Shown here: positions 44,244 to 52,180 of the stretch, piece after piece
Layout of the letters: every line of letters begins with the position of its first letter
How positions within the stretch are numbered: position 1 is the first letter of the stretch
Assembly: GCA_913064775.1 (NCBI GenBank)
Contig: CAJYAD010000007.1
Span: 1-64,000, forward strand
Source of the DNA: an uncultured Albidovulum sp.
Lineage (GTDB): Bacteria; Pseudomonadota; Alphaproteobacteria; Rhodobacterales; Rhodobacteraceae
DNA length: 64,000 nucleotides
Direction: 5' to 3'
Translations under genes and position numbers: made by a program
The notes under the pieces: generated by a model
Told to the model about the DNA's origin: nothing
What the model saw: the letters and a program-made list of their open reading frames with translations, nothing else
The model's database searches: none

Positions 44244-44849
44244 TTAGACCCAAGGATGGAGGGTCGCGTTTTTCGCTTCGAAAGTGTCGATTGCGGCGGC
44301 CTTTTCCATCGTCAGCCCGATATCGTCGAGGCCGTTCAGCAGGCAGTGCTTCTTGAACGCATCGATCTGAAAGCCGAATTCCTGCCCGTCAGAGGTGGTC
44401 ACCTTCTGGTTTCCCAGATCGACGGTCATGCGGGCGTTGGCGCCCTTGCGGGCATCCTCCATCAGCACATCGACGACGTCCTGAGGCATCGGGATCGCCA
44501 GAATGCCGTTCTTCGAGCAGTTGTTGAAGAAGATGTCGGCGAAGCTGGGGGCGATGACCACCCGGATGCCGAAATCCTTGATCGCCCAGGGGGCGTGTTC
44601 ACGCGACGAGCCGCAGCCGAAATTCTCGCCCGAGATCAGGACCTCGGCATTGCGATAGGCCGGCTGGTTGAGCACGAAATCGGGGTTCTCGCGGCCCTGC
44701 CGGTCAAAGCGCATCTCGTCAAACAGGTTCTTGCCAAGGCCGGTGCGGGCGATGGTTTTCAGGAACTGCTTGGGGATGATCATGTCGGTATCGACATTGA
44801 CCAGATCCAGGGGTGCCGCGACCCCGGTGACGGTGGTGAACTTGTCCAT
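44244..44849 (-). CDS. leuD: 3-isopropylmalate dehydratase small subunit
   Basis: 201 residues. Swivel domain of the LeuCD aconitase-type enzyme that isomerises 2- and 3-isopropylmalate. Blocks: [35 protein letters not shown] and [23 protein letters not shown]. It follows leuC by 10 bases and ends at a strong terminator. Confidence 0.97.
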   Translation of the reverse strand: MDKFTTVTGVAAPLDLVNVDTDMIIPKQFLKTIARTGLGKNLFDEMRFDRQGRENPDFVLNQPAYRNAEVLISGENFGCGSSREHAPWAIKDFGIRVVIAPSFADIFFNNCSKNGILAIPMPQDVVDVLMEDARKGANARMTVDLGNQKVTTSDGQEFGFQIDAFKKHCLLNGLDDIGLTMEKAAAIDTFEAKNATLHPWV

Positions 44850-44859
44850 GTCGTTCTCC

Positions 44860-46266
44860 TTACACCAGTTCGCGCACGTCGGTCAGGTGGCCGGCGATCG
44901 CCGCCGCCGCCGCCATCGCCGGGCTCAACAGATGGGTGCGGCCCTTGAAGCCCTGGCGCCCCTCGAAATTGCGGTTCGAGGTCGAGGCGCAGCGCTCGCC
45001 CTCGGCCAGCTGGTCGGGGTTCATCGCCAGGCACATCGAGCAACCGGCAAGCCGCCACTCGAATCCCGCGTCGAGGAAGATCTGCGCCAGCCCCTCTTCT
45101 TCCGCCTGGGCACGCACGAGGCCAGACCCCGGCACCACCAGCCCGCGCACGCCTTGGGCGATCTTCTTGCCCTTCAGGATCTCGGCCGCGGCGCGCAGAT
45201 CCTCGATCCTTCCGTTGGTGCAAGAGCCGATGAACACCGCGTCGATCGCGATATCGGTCAGCTTCATCCCCGGCTCCAGCCCCATATAGGCGAGCGAGCG
45301 GCGCACGGCCTCGACCTTGCCGCCCTTGAAGCTTTCGGGATCAGGCACCACGCCGGTGATCGGCAGCACGTCCTCGGGGCTGGTGCCCCAGGTGACGACC
45401 GGGGCGATATCTTCGCCCTTCAGGGTCACGACCTTGTCGAAATGGGCACCTTCGTCACTGAACAGCGTCTTCCAGTAGCTTAGCGCCGCTTCCCATTTCG
45501 CGCCCTTCGGCGCATGGGGCCGGCCCATCACATAGTCAAAGGTCGTCTCGTCCGGCGCGATCAGGCCGGCGCGCGCGCCACCCTCGATCGCCATGTTGCA
45601 GACGGTCATGCGGCCTTCCATCGACAGAGCGCGGATCGCTTCGCCGCAATATTCGATGACATGGCCGGTGCCGCCCGCGGTGCCGGTGGCGCCGATCACC
45701 GACAGGGTGATGTCCTTGGCGGTGACCCCGGCGGGCAGCTTGCCGGTGATCTCGACCTTCATATTCTTCGATTTCTGCTGGATCAGGGTCTGGGTGGCCA
45801 GCACATGCTCGACCTCCGAGGTGCCGATCCCGTGGGCGAGCGAGCCAAAGGCGCCATGCGTGGCGGTGTGGCTGTCGCCGCAGACCACGGTCATGCCCGG
45901 CAGGGTCCAGCCCTGCTCGGGGCCGACGATATGGACGATGCCCTGGCGGATGTCGGAGACCGGGTAGTACTGCACCCCGAAATCGCGCGCGTTCTTGTCC
46001 AGCGCCTCGACCTGGATGCGGCTTTCGACGTTGTCGATATGGGTGTCGCGGCCCTCGGTGGTGGGGACGTTGTGATCGGGCACGGCGATGGTCTTTTCCG
46101 GCGCGCGCACTTTGCGGTTGGTCATGCGCAGGCCCTCAAAAGCCTGCGGGCTGGTCACTTCGTGGACCAGGTGGCGATCAATATAGATCAGGCAGGTGCC
46201 ATCGGCGTCTTCCTGGACCAGGTGGTCGTCCCAGATCTTGTCATAGAGGGTTCTCGGAGCGGTCAT
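44860..46266 (-). CDS. leuC: 3-isopropylmalate dehydratase large subunit
   Basis: 468 residues. Catalytic subunit holding a [4Fe-4S] cluster. Cluster ligands are in [16 protein letters not shown] and [11 protein letters not shown]. The N-terminal [17 protein letters not shown] and the [32 protein letters not shown] block are normal. Preceded by a 54-base gap and a 28-codon ORF that may be its leader. Confidence 0.97.
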   Translation of the reverse strand: MTAPRTLYDKIWDDHLVQEDADGTCLIYIDRHLVHEVTSPQAFEGLRMTNRKVRAPEKTIAVPDHNVPTTEGRDTHIDNVESRIQVEALDKNARDFGVQYYPVSDIRQGIVHIVGPEQGWTLPGMTVVCGDSHTATHGAFGSLAHGIGTSEVEHVLATQTLIQQKSKNMKVEITGKLPAGVTAKDITLSVIGATGTAGGTGHVIEYCGEAIRALSMEGRMTVCNMAIEGGARAGLIAPDETTFDYVMGRPHAPKGAKWEAALSYWKTLFSDEGAHFDKVVTLKGEDIAPVVTWGTSPEDVLPITGVVPDPESFKGGKVEAVRRSLAYMGLEPGMKLTDIAIDAVFIGSCTNGRIEDLRAAAEILKGKKIAQGVRGLVVPGSGLVRAQAEEEGLAQIFLDAGFEWRLAGCSMCLAMNPDQLAEGERCASTSNRNFEGRQGFKGRTHLLSPAMAAAAAIAGHLTDVRELV

Positions 46267-46320
46267 GGCTCATCTCTTTCGGATACTGAAAATGCGGTTC
46301 GGTTGCGGGTCTGACAGATG

Positions 46321-46407
46321 TCAGCCGCGCGCGAGGATCGACAGGGTGACGCCGTAGAAGCGGCCGGGCAGGCGCGTACGGTCATGGATGTCGAAGAAGC
46401 GTTTCAT
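46321..46407 (-). CDS. Small ORF (28 codons) before leuC
   Basis: Minus-strand ATG at 46407, stop TGA at 46321-46323. Begins MKRFFDIHDR and ends LSILARG. About 24 of 27 codons have G or C in third position (nearly all C or G), as strong as the surrounding real genes, and a GAAGGGG stretch precedes the ATG. It lies between the candidate promoter and leuC. It could be a small protein or a leader peptide. It has only four Leu codons, all common ones, so classical attenuation is not evident. Confidence 0.55.
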   Translation of the reverse strand: MKRFFDIHDRTRLPGRFYGVTLSILARG

Positions 46408-46438
46408 GCGCCCCTTCTACGCCCAAGCGCGGGGGCAG

Positions 46439-46466
46439 GCAATATCGGCGGCGCGCGCGGATGCAA
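46439..46466 (-). promoter_or_regulatory. Candidate promoter of the small ORF-leuC-leuD transcript
   Basis: On the minus strand TTGCAT and TATTGC are separated by 16 bases, 32 bases before the ATG of the 28-codon ORF. Confidence 0.4.
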
Positions 46467-46517
46467 GGCGCTTGGCGCGGGGGGGGAAGCGTGTAACATG
46501 GCGGCAGACAGGCCGAG

Positions 46518-47891
46518 ATGCGGAAAGGCAGACCCGACGGGATGTTGCAGCTCACCCCCTTGATGAGCAGCGTGCAGGACCTGCTGGCCGAGTTGCAGGC
46601 CTATGGGATGACGCTGTTGCGGCCGACGCAATTCCTGCAACTGGGGATGCTGGTTGGCCTGGGTGTGGTGGCGCAGCTTCTAAAGATGCTGCTGGCGCCG
46701 CGGCTGTATGACTGGCTGCGCGCGCGCGAGGGCTGGCCGAAATGGCGGTTGCGGATGGCGCTTCTGGTGCTGCAGCGGCTGCGGTCGATCCTGTTCGTGT
46801 TGCTGGCGTGGACCACCTATGGGGTCATCGCCCAGACCACGCCGTTCCCGTCGCGCCGCTACCTGATCGGGATCATCGCGACCATTGCCACCGCGATCCT
46901 GGTGGTCAGCTTCGCCACCCGGGCAATCCGCAACCCGGCCCTGCGGCGGCTGGTGACCTGGGGCGCCTGGATCTACGTCACCCTGCATTTCCTGGGCCTG
47001 TTAGAGCCGTTTTCGGATTTCCTGGATGGGGTTGCGATCAGCTCTGGCGATTTCCGGCTGTCGGCGCTTTCGGTGATCAAGGCGCTTGTCGTGACGGGGG
47101 TTCTGGTCGCTGGCGCAAGGCTGCTGGCGCAGACGGCCGAGACGCGGATCGGCAAGGCGCAGGACATCTCGCCCTCGATGCGGGTGCTGGCGGTGAAGAT
47201 CCTGCAGGTGGGTCTTTATGGCGCGGCCTTCTTCATCGGGCTGAAGGCGGTGGGTTTCGATCTGACCGGGCTGGCCTTCCTGTCGGGTGCAGTGGGCGTG
47301 GGGCTGGGCTTTGGCTTGCAGAAGGTGGTGTCGAACCTGGTGTCGGGGGTGATCATCCTGCTCGACAAATCGGTGAAGCCGGGTGACGTGATCAGCCTGG
47401 GCGACACCTTCGGCTGGATCCATGCGCTGGGCGCGCGCTACGTCTCGGTCGTCACGCGCGACGGCAAGGAATATCTGATCCCGAATGAGGATCTGATCAC
47501 CGGGCAGGTGGTCAACTGGTCCCATTCGAATGAATTCGTCCGGCTCGATATTCATTTCGGCGCCTCCTATCACGACGATCCGCACAAGGTGCGCGAACTG
47601 GCGATCGCGGCCTGTCAGGATGCGCCGCGGGTGCTGAAGACGCGTCCGCCGGTCTGTCATATCGTGGGATTTGGGGACTCGTCGGTCGATTATATCCTGC
47701 GGTTCTGGATCTCGGATCCGACGGCTGGCTTGACCAATGTGCGCGGGGCAGTGTTTCTGGCGCTGTGGGACGCGTTCAAGGCGGGCGGCATATCCCTTCC
47801 CTTCCCGCAGCGCGAGGTGCGGATACTGGGCGATCGCGACCCCGGACCGATGCACCCTGCCGCGCCCGAGAAGGAGCCAAAGCCCGAATGA
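46518..47891 (+). CDS. MscS-family mechanosensitive ion channel
   Basis: 457 residues with about six membrane helices; alternative ATGs at 46542 and 46563. The pore helix and following segment read GLAFLSGAVGVGLGFGLQKVVSNLVSGVIILLD. The beta-rich middle domain has VKPGDVISLGDTFGWIHALGARYVSVVTRDGKEYLIPNEDLITGQVVNWSH, and a C-terminal alpha/beta vestibule follows. The N-terminal part has extra helices compared with E. coli MscS, like the YbiO/MscK-type larger forms. Overlaps the next gene by 4 bases. Confidence 0.93.
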   Translation: MRKGRPDGMLQLTPLMSSVQDLLAELQAYGMTLLRPTQFLQLGMLVGLGVVAQLLKMLLAPRLYDWLRAREGWPKWRLRMALLVLQRLRSILFVLLAWTTYGVIAQTTPFPSRRYLIGIIATIATAILVVSFATRAIRNPALRRLVTWGAWIYVTLHFLGLLEPFSDFLDGVAISSGDFRLSALSVIKALVVTGVLVAGARLLAQTAETRIGKAQDISPSMRVLAVKILQVGLYGAAFFIGLKAVGFDLTGLAFLSGAVGVGLGFGLQKVVSNLVSGVIILLDKSVKPGDVISLGDTFGWIHALGARYVSVVTRDGKEYLIPNEDLITGQVVNWSHSNEFVRLDIHFGASYHDDPHKVRELAIAACQDAPRVLKTRPPVCHIVGFGDSSVDYILRFWISDPTAGLTNVRGAVFLALWDAFKAGGISLPFPQREVRILGDRDPGPMHPAAPEKEPKPE

Positions 47892-48400
47892 GCCGAACCT
47901 TCGCGATTGTGCCGCTTTTGTTGTCCGCCCTGATCCCCCTGATGGCCCGGGCCGAGCTGTTCCCCCCCGGCCCCGCGCCACTGGCCGCCCGGCCGGCGGG
48001 TATCCGGGTGACGCTGATCCTGCCCGCGGGCGTCGAACTGCGCCCGGGCAGCGCGGTGCTGTCGATCGGCGCGGCCGGGGCCGTGGCCCGGATGCCGCTG
48101 TCCGAGCCGGCGCCGCCGGTGGCGGAAAAGGACGCAGTGCGCCACCTGTTGCAGCCGACGCTGGCAGGACAGGCCGCGCTGGCGGATCTGCAGGCGCGCT
48201 TGGGAAAAGGCGCGCCGCCGGACGCGACCATGGGGGTGCGGCTGGATCTGTGCCGCACCATCGCCGCGCCCCGGGAACGGCCCTTCCTGCTGGCGATCCG
48301 GCTGGCACCCGCTGCGCCGGTGCTGCCGATGGCCGCGCCGGGCGCGGGGCTTTCGGGGATCACCGGCAAGGCGCCCTCGGATCTTGTCCCCTGCCCGTGA
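47888..48400 (+). CDS. Secreted protein of unknown function
   Basis: 170 residues, ATG 47888 inside the ATGA overlap with the channel gene. Signal peptide at about 1-22 (FAIVPLLLSALIPLMARA). The mature part is alanine/proline-rich with strand-like segments (RVTLILPAGVELRPGSAVLSIG) and a single late Cys pair (LCRTI, LVPC) that could form a disulfide. No family recognised. Coupling to the channel gene suggests a periplasmic accessory role, which is inference. Confidence 0.7.
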   Translation: MSRTFAIVPLLLSALIPLMARAELFPPGPAPLAARPAGIRVTLILPAGVELRPGSAVLSIGAAGAVARMPLSEPAPPVAEKDAVRHLLQPTLAGQAALADLQARLGKGAPPDATMGVRLDLCRTIAAPRERPFLLAIRLAPAAPVLPMAAPGAGLSGITGKAPSDLVPCP

Positions 48401-48445
48401 ACGGGTTGGCGCCGCTGCGGCGGGGGCTCTGCCCCCTGCACTCCC

Positions 48446-48509
48446 GGCGTATTTGTCGAACAATGAAAGCGAAGAGCGGGTTTTGCTTTTCACCTTTGGG
48501 CGAATTCTC
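48446..48509. repeat. Long extragenic palindrome, copy C
   Basis: The left arm CGGCGTATTTGTCGAACAAT then GAAAGC and a right arm GCTTTTCACCTTTGGGCGAA form an imperfect 64-base inverted repeat. A GGGGGC-TCT-GCCCCC hairpin lies just to its left (48422-48436). Same family as copies A, B and D. Within the 305-base gap between the secreted-protein gene and rsfS, which otherwise holds only the rsfS promoter and leader. Confidence 0.7.
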
Positions 48510-48574
48510 TACCCCGTCGCCGAGGCCTTCACTGTGTCCTCCGCCCCCGATTTAACCGCTGTCTTTTGCGGTCA

Positions 48575-48603
48575 TTGAGATTTCACATCCGCGATGCTAC
48601 CTT
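48575..48603 (+). promoter_or_regulatory. Candidate promoter of rsfS-rlmH
   Basis: TTGAGA at 48575-48580 and TACCTT at 48598-48603 with 17-base spacing, in an AT-richer stretch after palindrome copy C. Confidence 0.35.
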
Positions 48604-48705
48604 ATAGATACCCAGCGCCGGGGCATGTCGGCGCATATCCAGGAGGACAATGTCCTGTCTCATGCGATTGAAGCAGCCCGTGACGTGGCTGCATCGAGGG
48701 CCCCG

Positions 48706-49071
48706 ATGATGGCGGCCCATCCCGATGACAACAGCAAAGACTTGCTGGAGCGCATCCTTACCTCACTCGACGACGACAAGGCCGAAGACGTGATTCCGAT
48801 CGACCTGCGCGGGCGGTCGGACATGGCGGATTACATGGTGATCTGCTCGGGCCGGTCGACGCGTCAGGTCAGCGCGATCGCGGAAAAGCTGGCCGACCAG
48901 CTGAAGCGCGATGCCGGCGTCGCCTGCAAGATCGAGGGCAAGGAAACCGGCGATTGGGTGCTGATCGACGCGGGCGATGTGATCGTCCATGTCTTCCGCC
49001 CCGAAGTGCGCGAGTTCTACCAGCTTGAGAAGATGTGGCAGACCCCGTCGACGCAGGCCACCACGGTCTGA
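48706..49071 (+). CDS. rsfS: Ribosome silencing factor RsfS
   Basis: 121 residues from ATG 48706 (an ATG follows directly), preceded by GAGGG with 5-base spacing. A longer in-frame start at 48625 gives 148 residues, but the extra codons have weaker bias and no good ribosome site. RsfS binds uL14 and blocks subunit joining during starvation. Blocks: SLDDDKAEDVIPIDLRGRSDMADYMVICSGRSTRQV and GDWVLIDAGDVIVHVFRPEVREFYQLEKMW. rlmH starts at the next base after the stop. Confidence 0.92.
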   Translation: MMAAHPDDNSKDLLERILTSLDDDKAEDVIPIDLRGRSDMADYMVICSGRSTRQVSAIAEKLADQLKRDAGVACKIEGKETGDWVLIDAGDVIVHVFRPEVREFYQLEKMWQTPSTQATTV

Positions 49072-49542
49072 ATGCGGGTCCATCTTTGCGCGGTGGGGCG
49101 GCTGCGCGCCGGCCCCGAGCGCGACCTGACCGATGATTACGTCCAGCGGTTCGACCGGACGGGGCGGGCGCTGGGCCTTGGTCCGCTGACCCAGCACGAG
49201 GTCGAGGACCGCAAGGGCGGCGGTATGGCGGCCGAGGCGGATCTTCTGGACCGCGCGGTGCCGCAGGGCGCGCTTCTGGTTACGCTGGACGAACGCGGAG
49301 CGCTGATGTCCTCGCCGCAATTTGCCGAAAAGCTGGCCGGTTGGCGCGATGCGGGCCGCCAGGATCTGGCCTTCGTGATCGGCGGGGCCGACGGGATTGA
49401 TCCGGGCCTGCGCGCCCGGGCCGATGCCAGCCTGTCGTTCGGCAAGATGGTCTGGCCGCATATGCTGGTGCGGGTGATGTTGACCGAACAGCTGTACCGC
49501 GCCGCCTCGATCCTTGCGGGGGCGCCCTATCACCGGGTCTAG
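49072..49542 (+). CDS. rlmH: 23S rRNA (pseudouridine-1915-N3)-methyltransferase RlmH
   Basis: 156 residues, SPOUT methyltransferase acting on pseudouridine 1915 of 23S rRNA on assembled 70S ribosomes. Blocks: LVTLDERGALMSSPQFAEKL, FVIGGADGIDPGLRARAD (knot, SAM-binding) and the C-terminal WPHMLVRVMLTEQLYRAASILAGAPYH. The rsfS-rlmH pair is widely conserved, and here the genes abut exactly. Confidence 0.96.
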   Translation: MRVHLCAVGRLRAGPERDLTDDYVQRFDRTGRALGLGPLTQHEVEDRKGGGMAAEADLLDRAVPQGALLVTLDERGALMSSPQFAEKLAGWRDAGRQDLAFVIGGADGIDPGLRARADASLSFGKMVWPHMLVRVMLTEQLYRAASILAGAPYHRV

Positions 49543-49551
49543 GGCGAGGAC

Positions 49552-49590
49552 GGATCAGGCTGAAACACTCTGATCCGGGGGTTTCGCCCC
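49552..49590. terminator. Paired hairpins after rlmH
   Basis: GGATCAG and CTGATCC (49552-49558, 49570-49576) form a 7-bp stem. It is followed at once by GGGG-GTTTCG-CCCC (49577-49590). Located between convergent rlmH and the molybdoenzyme gene, so it may terminate both. No T-run. Confidence 0.4.
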
Positions 49591-49635
49591 GACCCTCTGA
49601 CTCAGCTCACCGCCCGTTTTCAGATCGGTCCTGAT

Positions 49636-51939
49636 CTAGGCGATCACCTCTACCGGGGTGCCCTTGTAGGCGGGCGTCTGCGAGTTCTTCTCATGATAGC
49701 TTAGCGGCACCAGCGGGTTGAGTTCGGGGTAATAGCCCGCGATCGCGCCGGGCGGCAGGTCGTAGGGGGTGACGGTCAGGCCCGAGACCCTGCGCTCCTG
49801 CCCGTCGTCGACGGCGCAGCGCAGGGTGATCTTCTGGCCCTCTCGCAACCCCAGCCGGTCGATTTCGCCGCGGTTGATCAGCACGATGTTGCGGTCGCCC
49901 TCCAACCCGCGCAGCCGGTCGGAATAGCCGTAGATCGTGGTGTTGAACTGATCGTTCGAGCGCAGGGTGATCAGTGTCATCTGCCCCGCCTGATCGGCCT
50001 GTTGGCCCAGTGCCGACAGCGTCGTGGGCTCGATGAACTGCGCCTTGCCGCTGTCAGTTTCCCACACCCGGTCGCGTGCCGGATTGCCGCGATAGAAGCC
50101 GCCGGGCAGCGTCAGCCGGGCGTTGAAATCGGCGAAATCCTTCGGAAAGGTGGCCTCGATCAGATCGCGGACCTGGTCGTAATTGGCGATCCAGTCGTCC
50201 CAGCGCAGCCGGGGGTTTTCGGACAAGGTGGCCTTGGCCATCCGCGCCACGATCGCCACTTCGGACAGCAGGGTATCCGCGGGCGGCTCGGCCGAGCCGA
50301 TCGAGCCGTAGATATGGCTGAAGGTGTCCTCGATCGACACCGCTTGGCGCTGGCCGTTCTGCAGGTCGATATCGGTGCGCCCGAGGCAGGGCAGGATATA
50401 GCTGACCTCGCCGGGGCAGAGCAGCGAGCGGTTCGGTTTGGTCGCGATATGGACGGTCAGCCGCATCGAGGGCCAGGCGGCTTCCATCCGCTCGCGGTCG
50501 GGCAGCGCGCGCACCAGATTGCCGCCGAGCGAGATCATCGCCTTGACGCGTCCGTCAAGGATGCCCTCGCAGGCATGGACGGCGTTCATGCCCTCTTCGG
50601 TGGGCGGGTCTATCCCGAACAGATTGCGCAGCTTGTCGGCGGGCATATGGGCGGATTTCTCGCCCACGCCCACGGTGCGTTGGCCCTGCACGTTGGAATG
50701 GCCCCGAACCGGGGATATCCCCGCCCCCAGCCGGCCCATGTTGCCACGCATCATCAGCAGGTTGCAGAACATGCCCAGATTGAGCCAGCCGTTCACATGC
50801 TGGGTCAGCCCCATGCCATAGATGCCGATGGCGTTCTTGGCCGACAGATAGATATCAGCCGCTTCCTCGATCATCGCGTGGGTCAGGCCGGAATGTGTCT
50901 CTATTTCAGCCCAACTTGCGGCTTTCACGGCGGCGATCGTCGCCTCATAGCCTTCGGTGTGCTGGGCGATGAACTCGTGGTCGATCACCTTGCCCGGGGC
51001 GGCCTCTTCCGCGGCCAGCACGCATTTCATCAGCCCGGCCAGCACGGCGATGTCGCCGCCGGGGCGGACCTGATAATATTTCTCGGAAATCTGCGTCGGG
51101 CGCCCGATCGTCATCTGGGCTATGTTCTGCGGGTCGACGAATTCCAGCAGGCCGCGTTCGCGCACCGGGTTGAAGGTGACGATGCGGCAGCCGCGCTCTA
51201 CCGCCGCTTTCAGCACATGCAGGAAACGGGGTGAGTTCGAGCCGGTGTTCTGGCCGAAGAAGAAGATCGTGTCGCAATGATCGAAATCCTCCAGCGTGCA
51301 GGTGCCCACCGGCGTGCCGATGAAGGATTTCAGGTTCACCGATGTCGTCTCATGGCACATGTTCGACGATTGCGGCAGGTTCTGATGCCCCATCGCCCGG
51401 GCGAAAAGCGCATAGAGGTAAGAGGCCTCTAGCCCGGCATGGCCCGAGGCATAGAACACGGCCTGTTTCGGCTCTATTCCACGCAATTCGCGGCCGATCT
51501 CGGCAAAAGCGGTGTCCCAATCGACGGGCAGGTAACGGTCGCTTGCGGCGTCATAGCGCAGCGGTTCGGTCAGGCGGCCGGCTTTCCCCAGCTCATGGTC
51601 GCTCCACTCCTTCAGCTCGGCCAGGCTGTGTTGGTCGAAGAAGGCGGCGTCGGCGTGGTTCTCGTCCAGCTCCCACAGGGTGGCCTTGGCGCCGTTCTCG
51701 CAGAATTCAAACGCCGCGGGATGGGCCGGCTTGGCCCAGGCGCAGGAGGAACACATCACCCCGCCGGGCTTGTTCAGTCGCGCCAGAACCTTTGCCGCGA
51801 CACTGCCGCCCTTGACCTCACCGAAGATCCGCGCGACGCCGCGCAAGGATCCCCAGCCGCCGGAGGCGTGGTGCTCAAAGGGGGTGTCGGGATCCTGCTC
51901 GGTCGCGGAATGGGGGGTGGGTTCGTCGGTACGGGCCAT
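49636..51939 (-). CDS. FdhF/YdeP-family molybdopterin oxidoreductase
   Basis: 767 residues from ATG 51939, which has AAAGG upstream; a GTG five codons earlier is possible. Cytoplasmic molybdopterin-guanine-dinucleotide enzyme of the YdeP branch. Cys63, Cys66 and Cys80 (CSSC…FEFC) give a reduced CX2CX13C cluster region. The cofactor blocks are QSSNMCHETTSVNLKSFIGTPVGTCTLEDFD, FFFGQNTGSNSPRF and GNMGRLGAGISPVRGHSNVQG. The C-terminal cofactor-binding domain starts near 640 (LITLRSNDQFNTTIYGYSDRLRG). No Tat signal. YdeP is linked to acid resistance in E. coli, and the substrate is unknown. Confidence 0.92.
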   Translation of the reverse strand: MARTDEPTPHSATEQDPDTPFEHHASGGWGSLRGVARIFGEVKGGSVAAKVLARLNKPGGVMCSSCAWAKPAHPAAFEFCENGAKATLWELDENHADAAFFDQHSLAELKEWSDHELGKAGRLTEPLRYDAASDRYLPVDWDTAFAEIGRELRGIEPKQAVFYASGHAGLEASYLYALFARAMGHQNLPQSSNMCHETTSVNLKSFIGTPVGTCTLEDFDHCDTIFFFGQNTGSNSPRFLHVLKAAVERGCRIVTFNPVRERGLLEFVDPQNIAQMTIGRPTQISEKYYQVRPGGDIAVLAGLMKCVLAAEEAAPGKVIDHEFIAQHTEGYEATIAAVKAASWAEIETHSGLTHAMIEEAADIYLSAKNAIGIYGMGLTQHVNGWLNLGMFCNLLMMRGNMGRLGAGISPVRGHSNVQGQRTVGVGEKSAHMPADKLRNLFGIDPPTEEGMNAVHACEGILDGRVKAMISLGGNLVRALPDRERMEAAWPSMRLTVHIATKPNRSLLCPGEVSYILPCLGRTDIDLQNGQRQAVSIEDTFSHIYGSIGSAEPPADTLLSEVAIVARMAKATLSENPRLRWDDWIANYDQVRDLIEATFPKDFADFNARLTLPGGFYRGNPARDRVWETDSGKAQFIEPTTLSALGQQADQAGQMTLITLRSNDQFNTTIYGYSDRLRGLEGDRNIVLINRGEIDRLGLREGQKITLRCAVDDGQERRVSGLTVTPYDLPPGAIAGYYPELNPLVPLSYHEKNSQTPAYKGTPVEVIA

Positions 51940-52131
51940 GTCGGAGCCTTTCACTTGAAATCACGCGCGGTCATTTGTCCTGCGGTAACGTCGCGGGGTG
52001 CGGCCAAGTTCCGGGCCAGAGGATCACGACCCCCAAGCGCGGCGGGTCCCGGCGCGCAAAACCACGCCCCGCGCCCCGCGTCCCGGTTGCCCGACCCGGC
52101 GCGGCGGCGTAAAACCCGGAACCAGTGCAGA

Positions 52132-52169
52132 AGGCCAGAGTAGAGGGCCAAAGCAATAGGCCAGAGCAA
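52132..52169 (+). repeat. Three imperfect direct repeats in the gpmI leader
   Basis: GGCCAGAG, GGGCCAAAG and GGCCAGAG recur at 13-15 base intervals in the 40 bases before the gpmI ribosome site (AAAGGA). Could be a regulator site or chance. The rest of the 241-base divergent gap (51940-52180) shows no other clear signal. Confidence 0.4.
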
Positions 52170-52180
52170 AGGATCGCCCG

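Noticed and set aside
49636-51939. Selenoprotein formate dehydrogenase
   Set aside because: No in-frame TGA at an active-site position and the YdeP-type cluster spacing differs from FdhF formate dehydrogenases.
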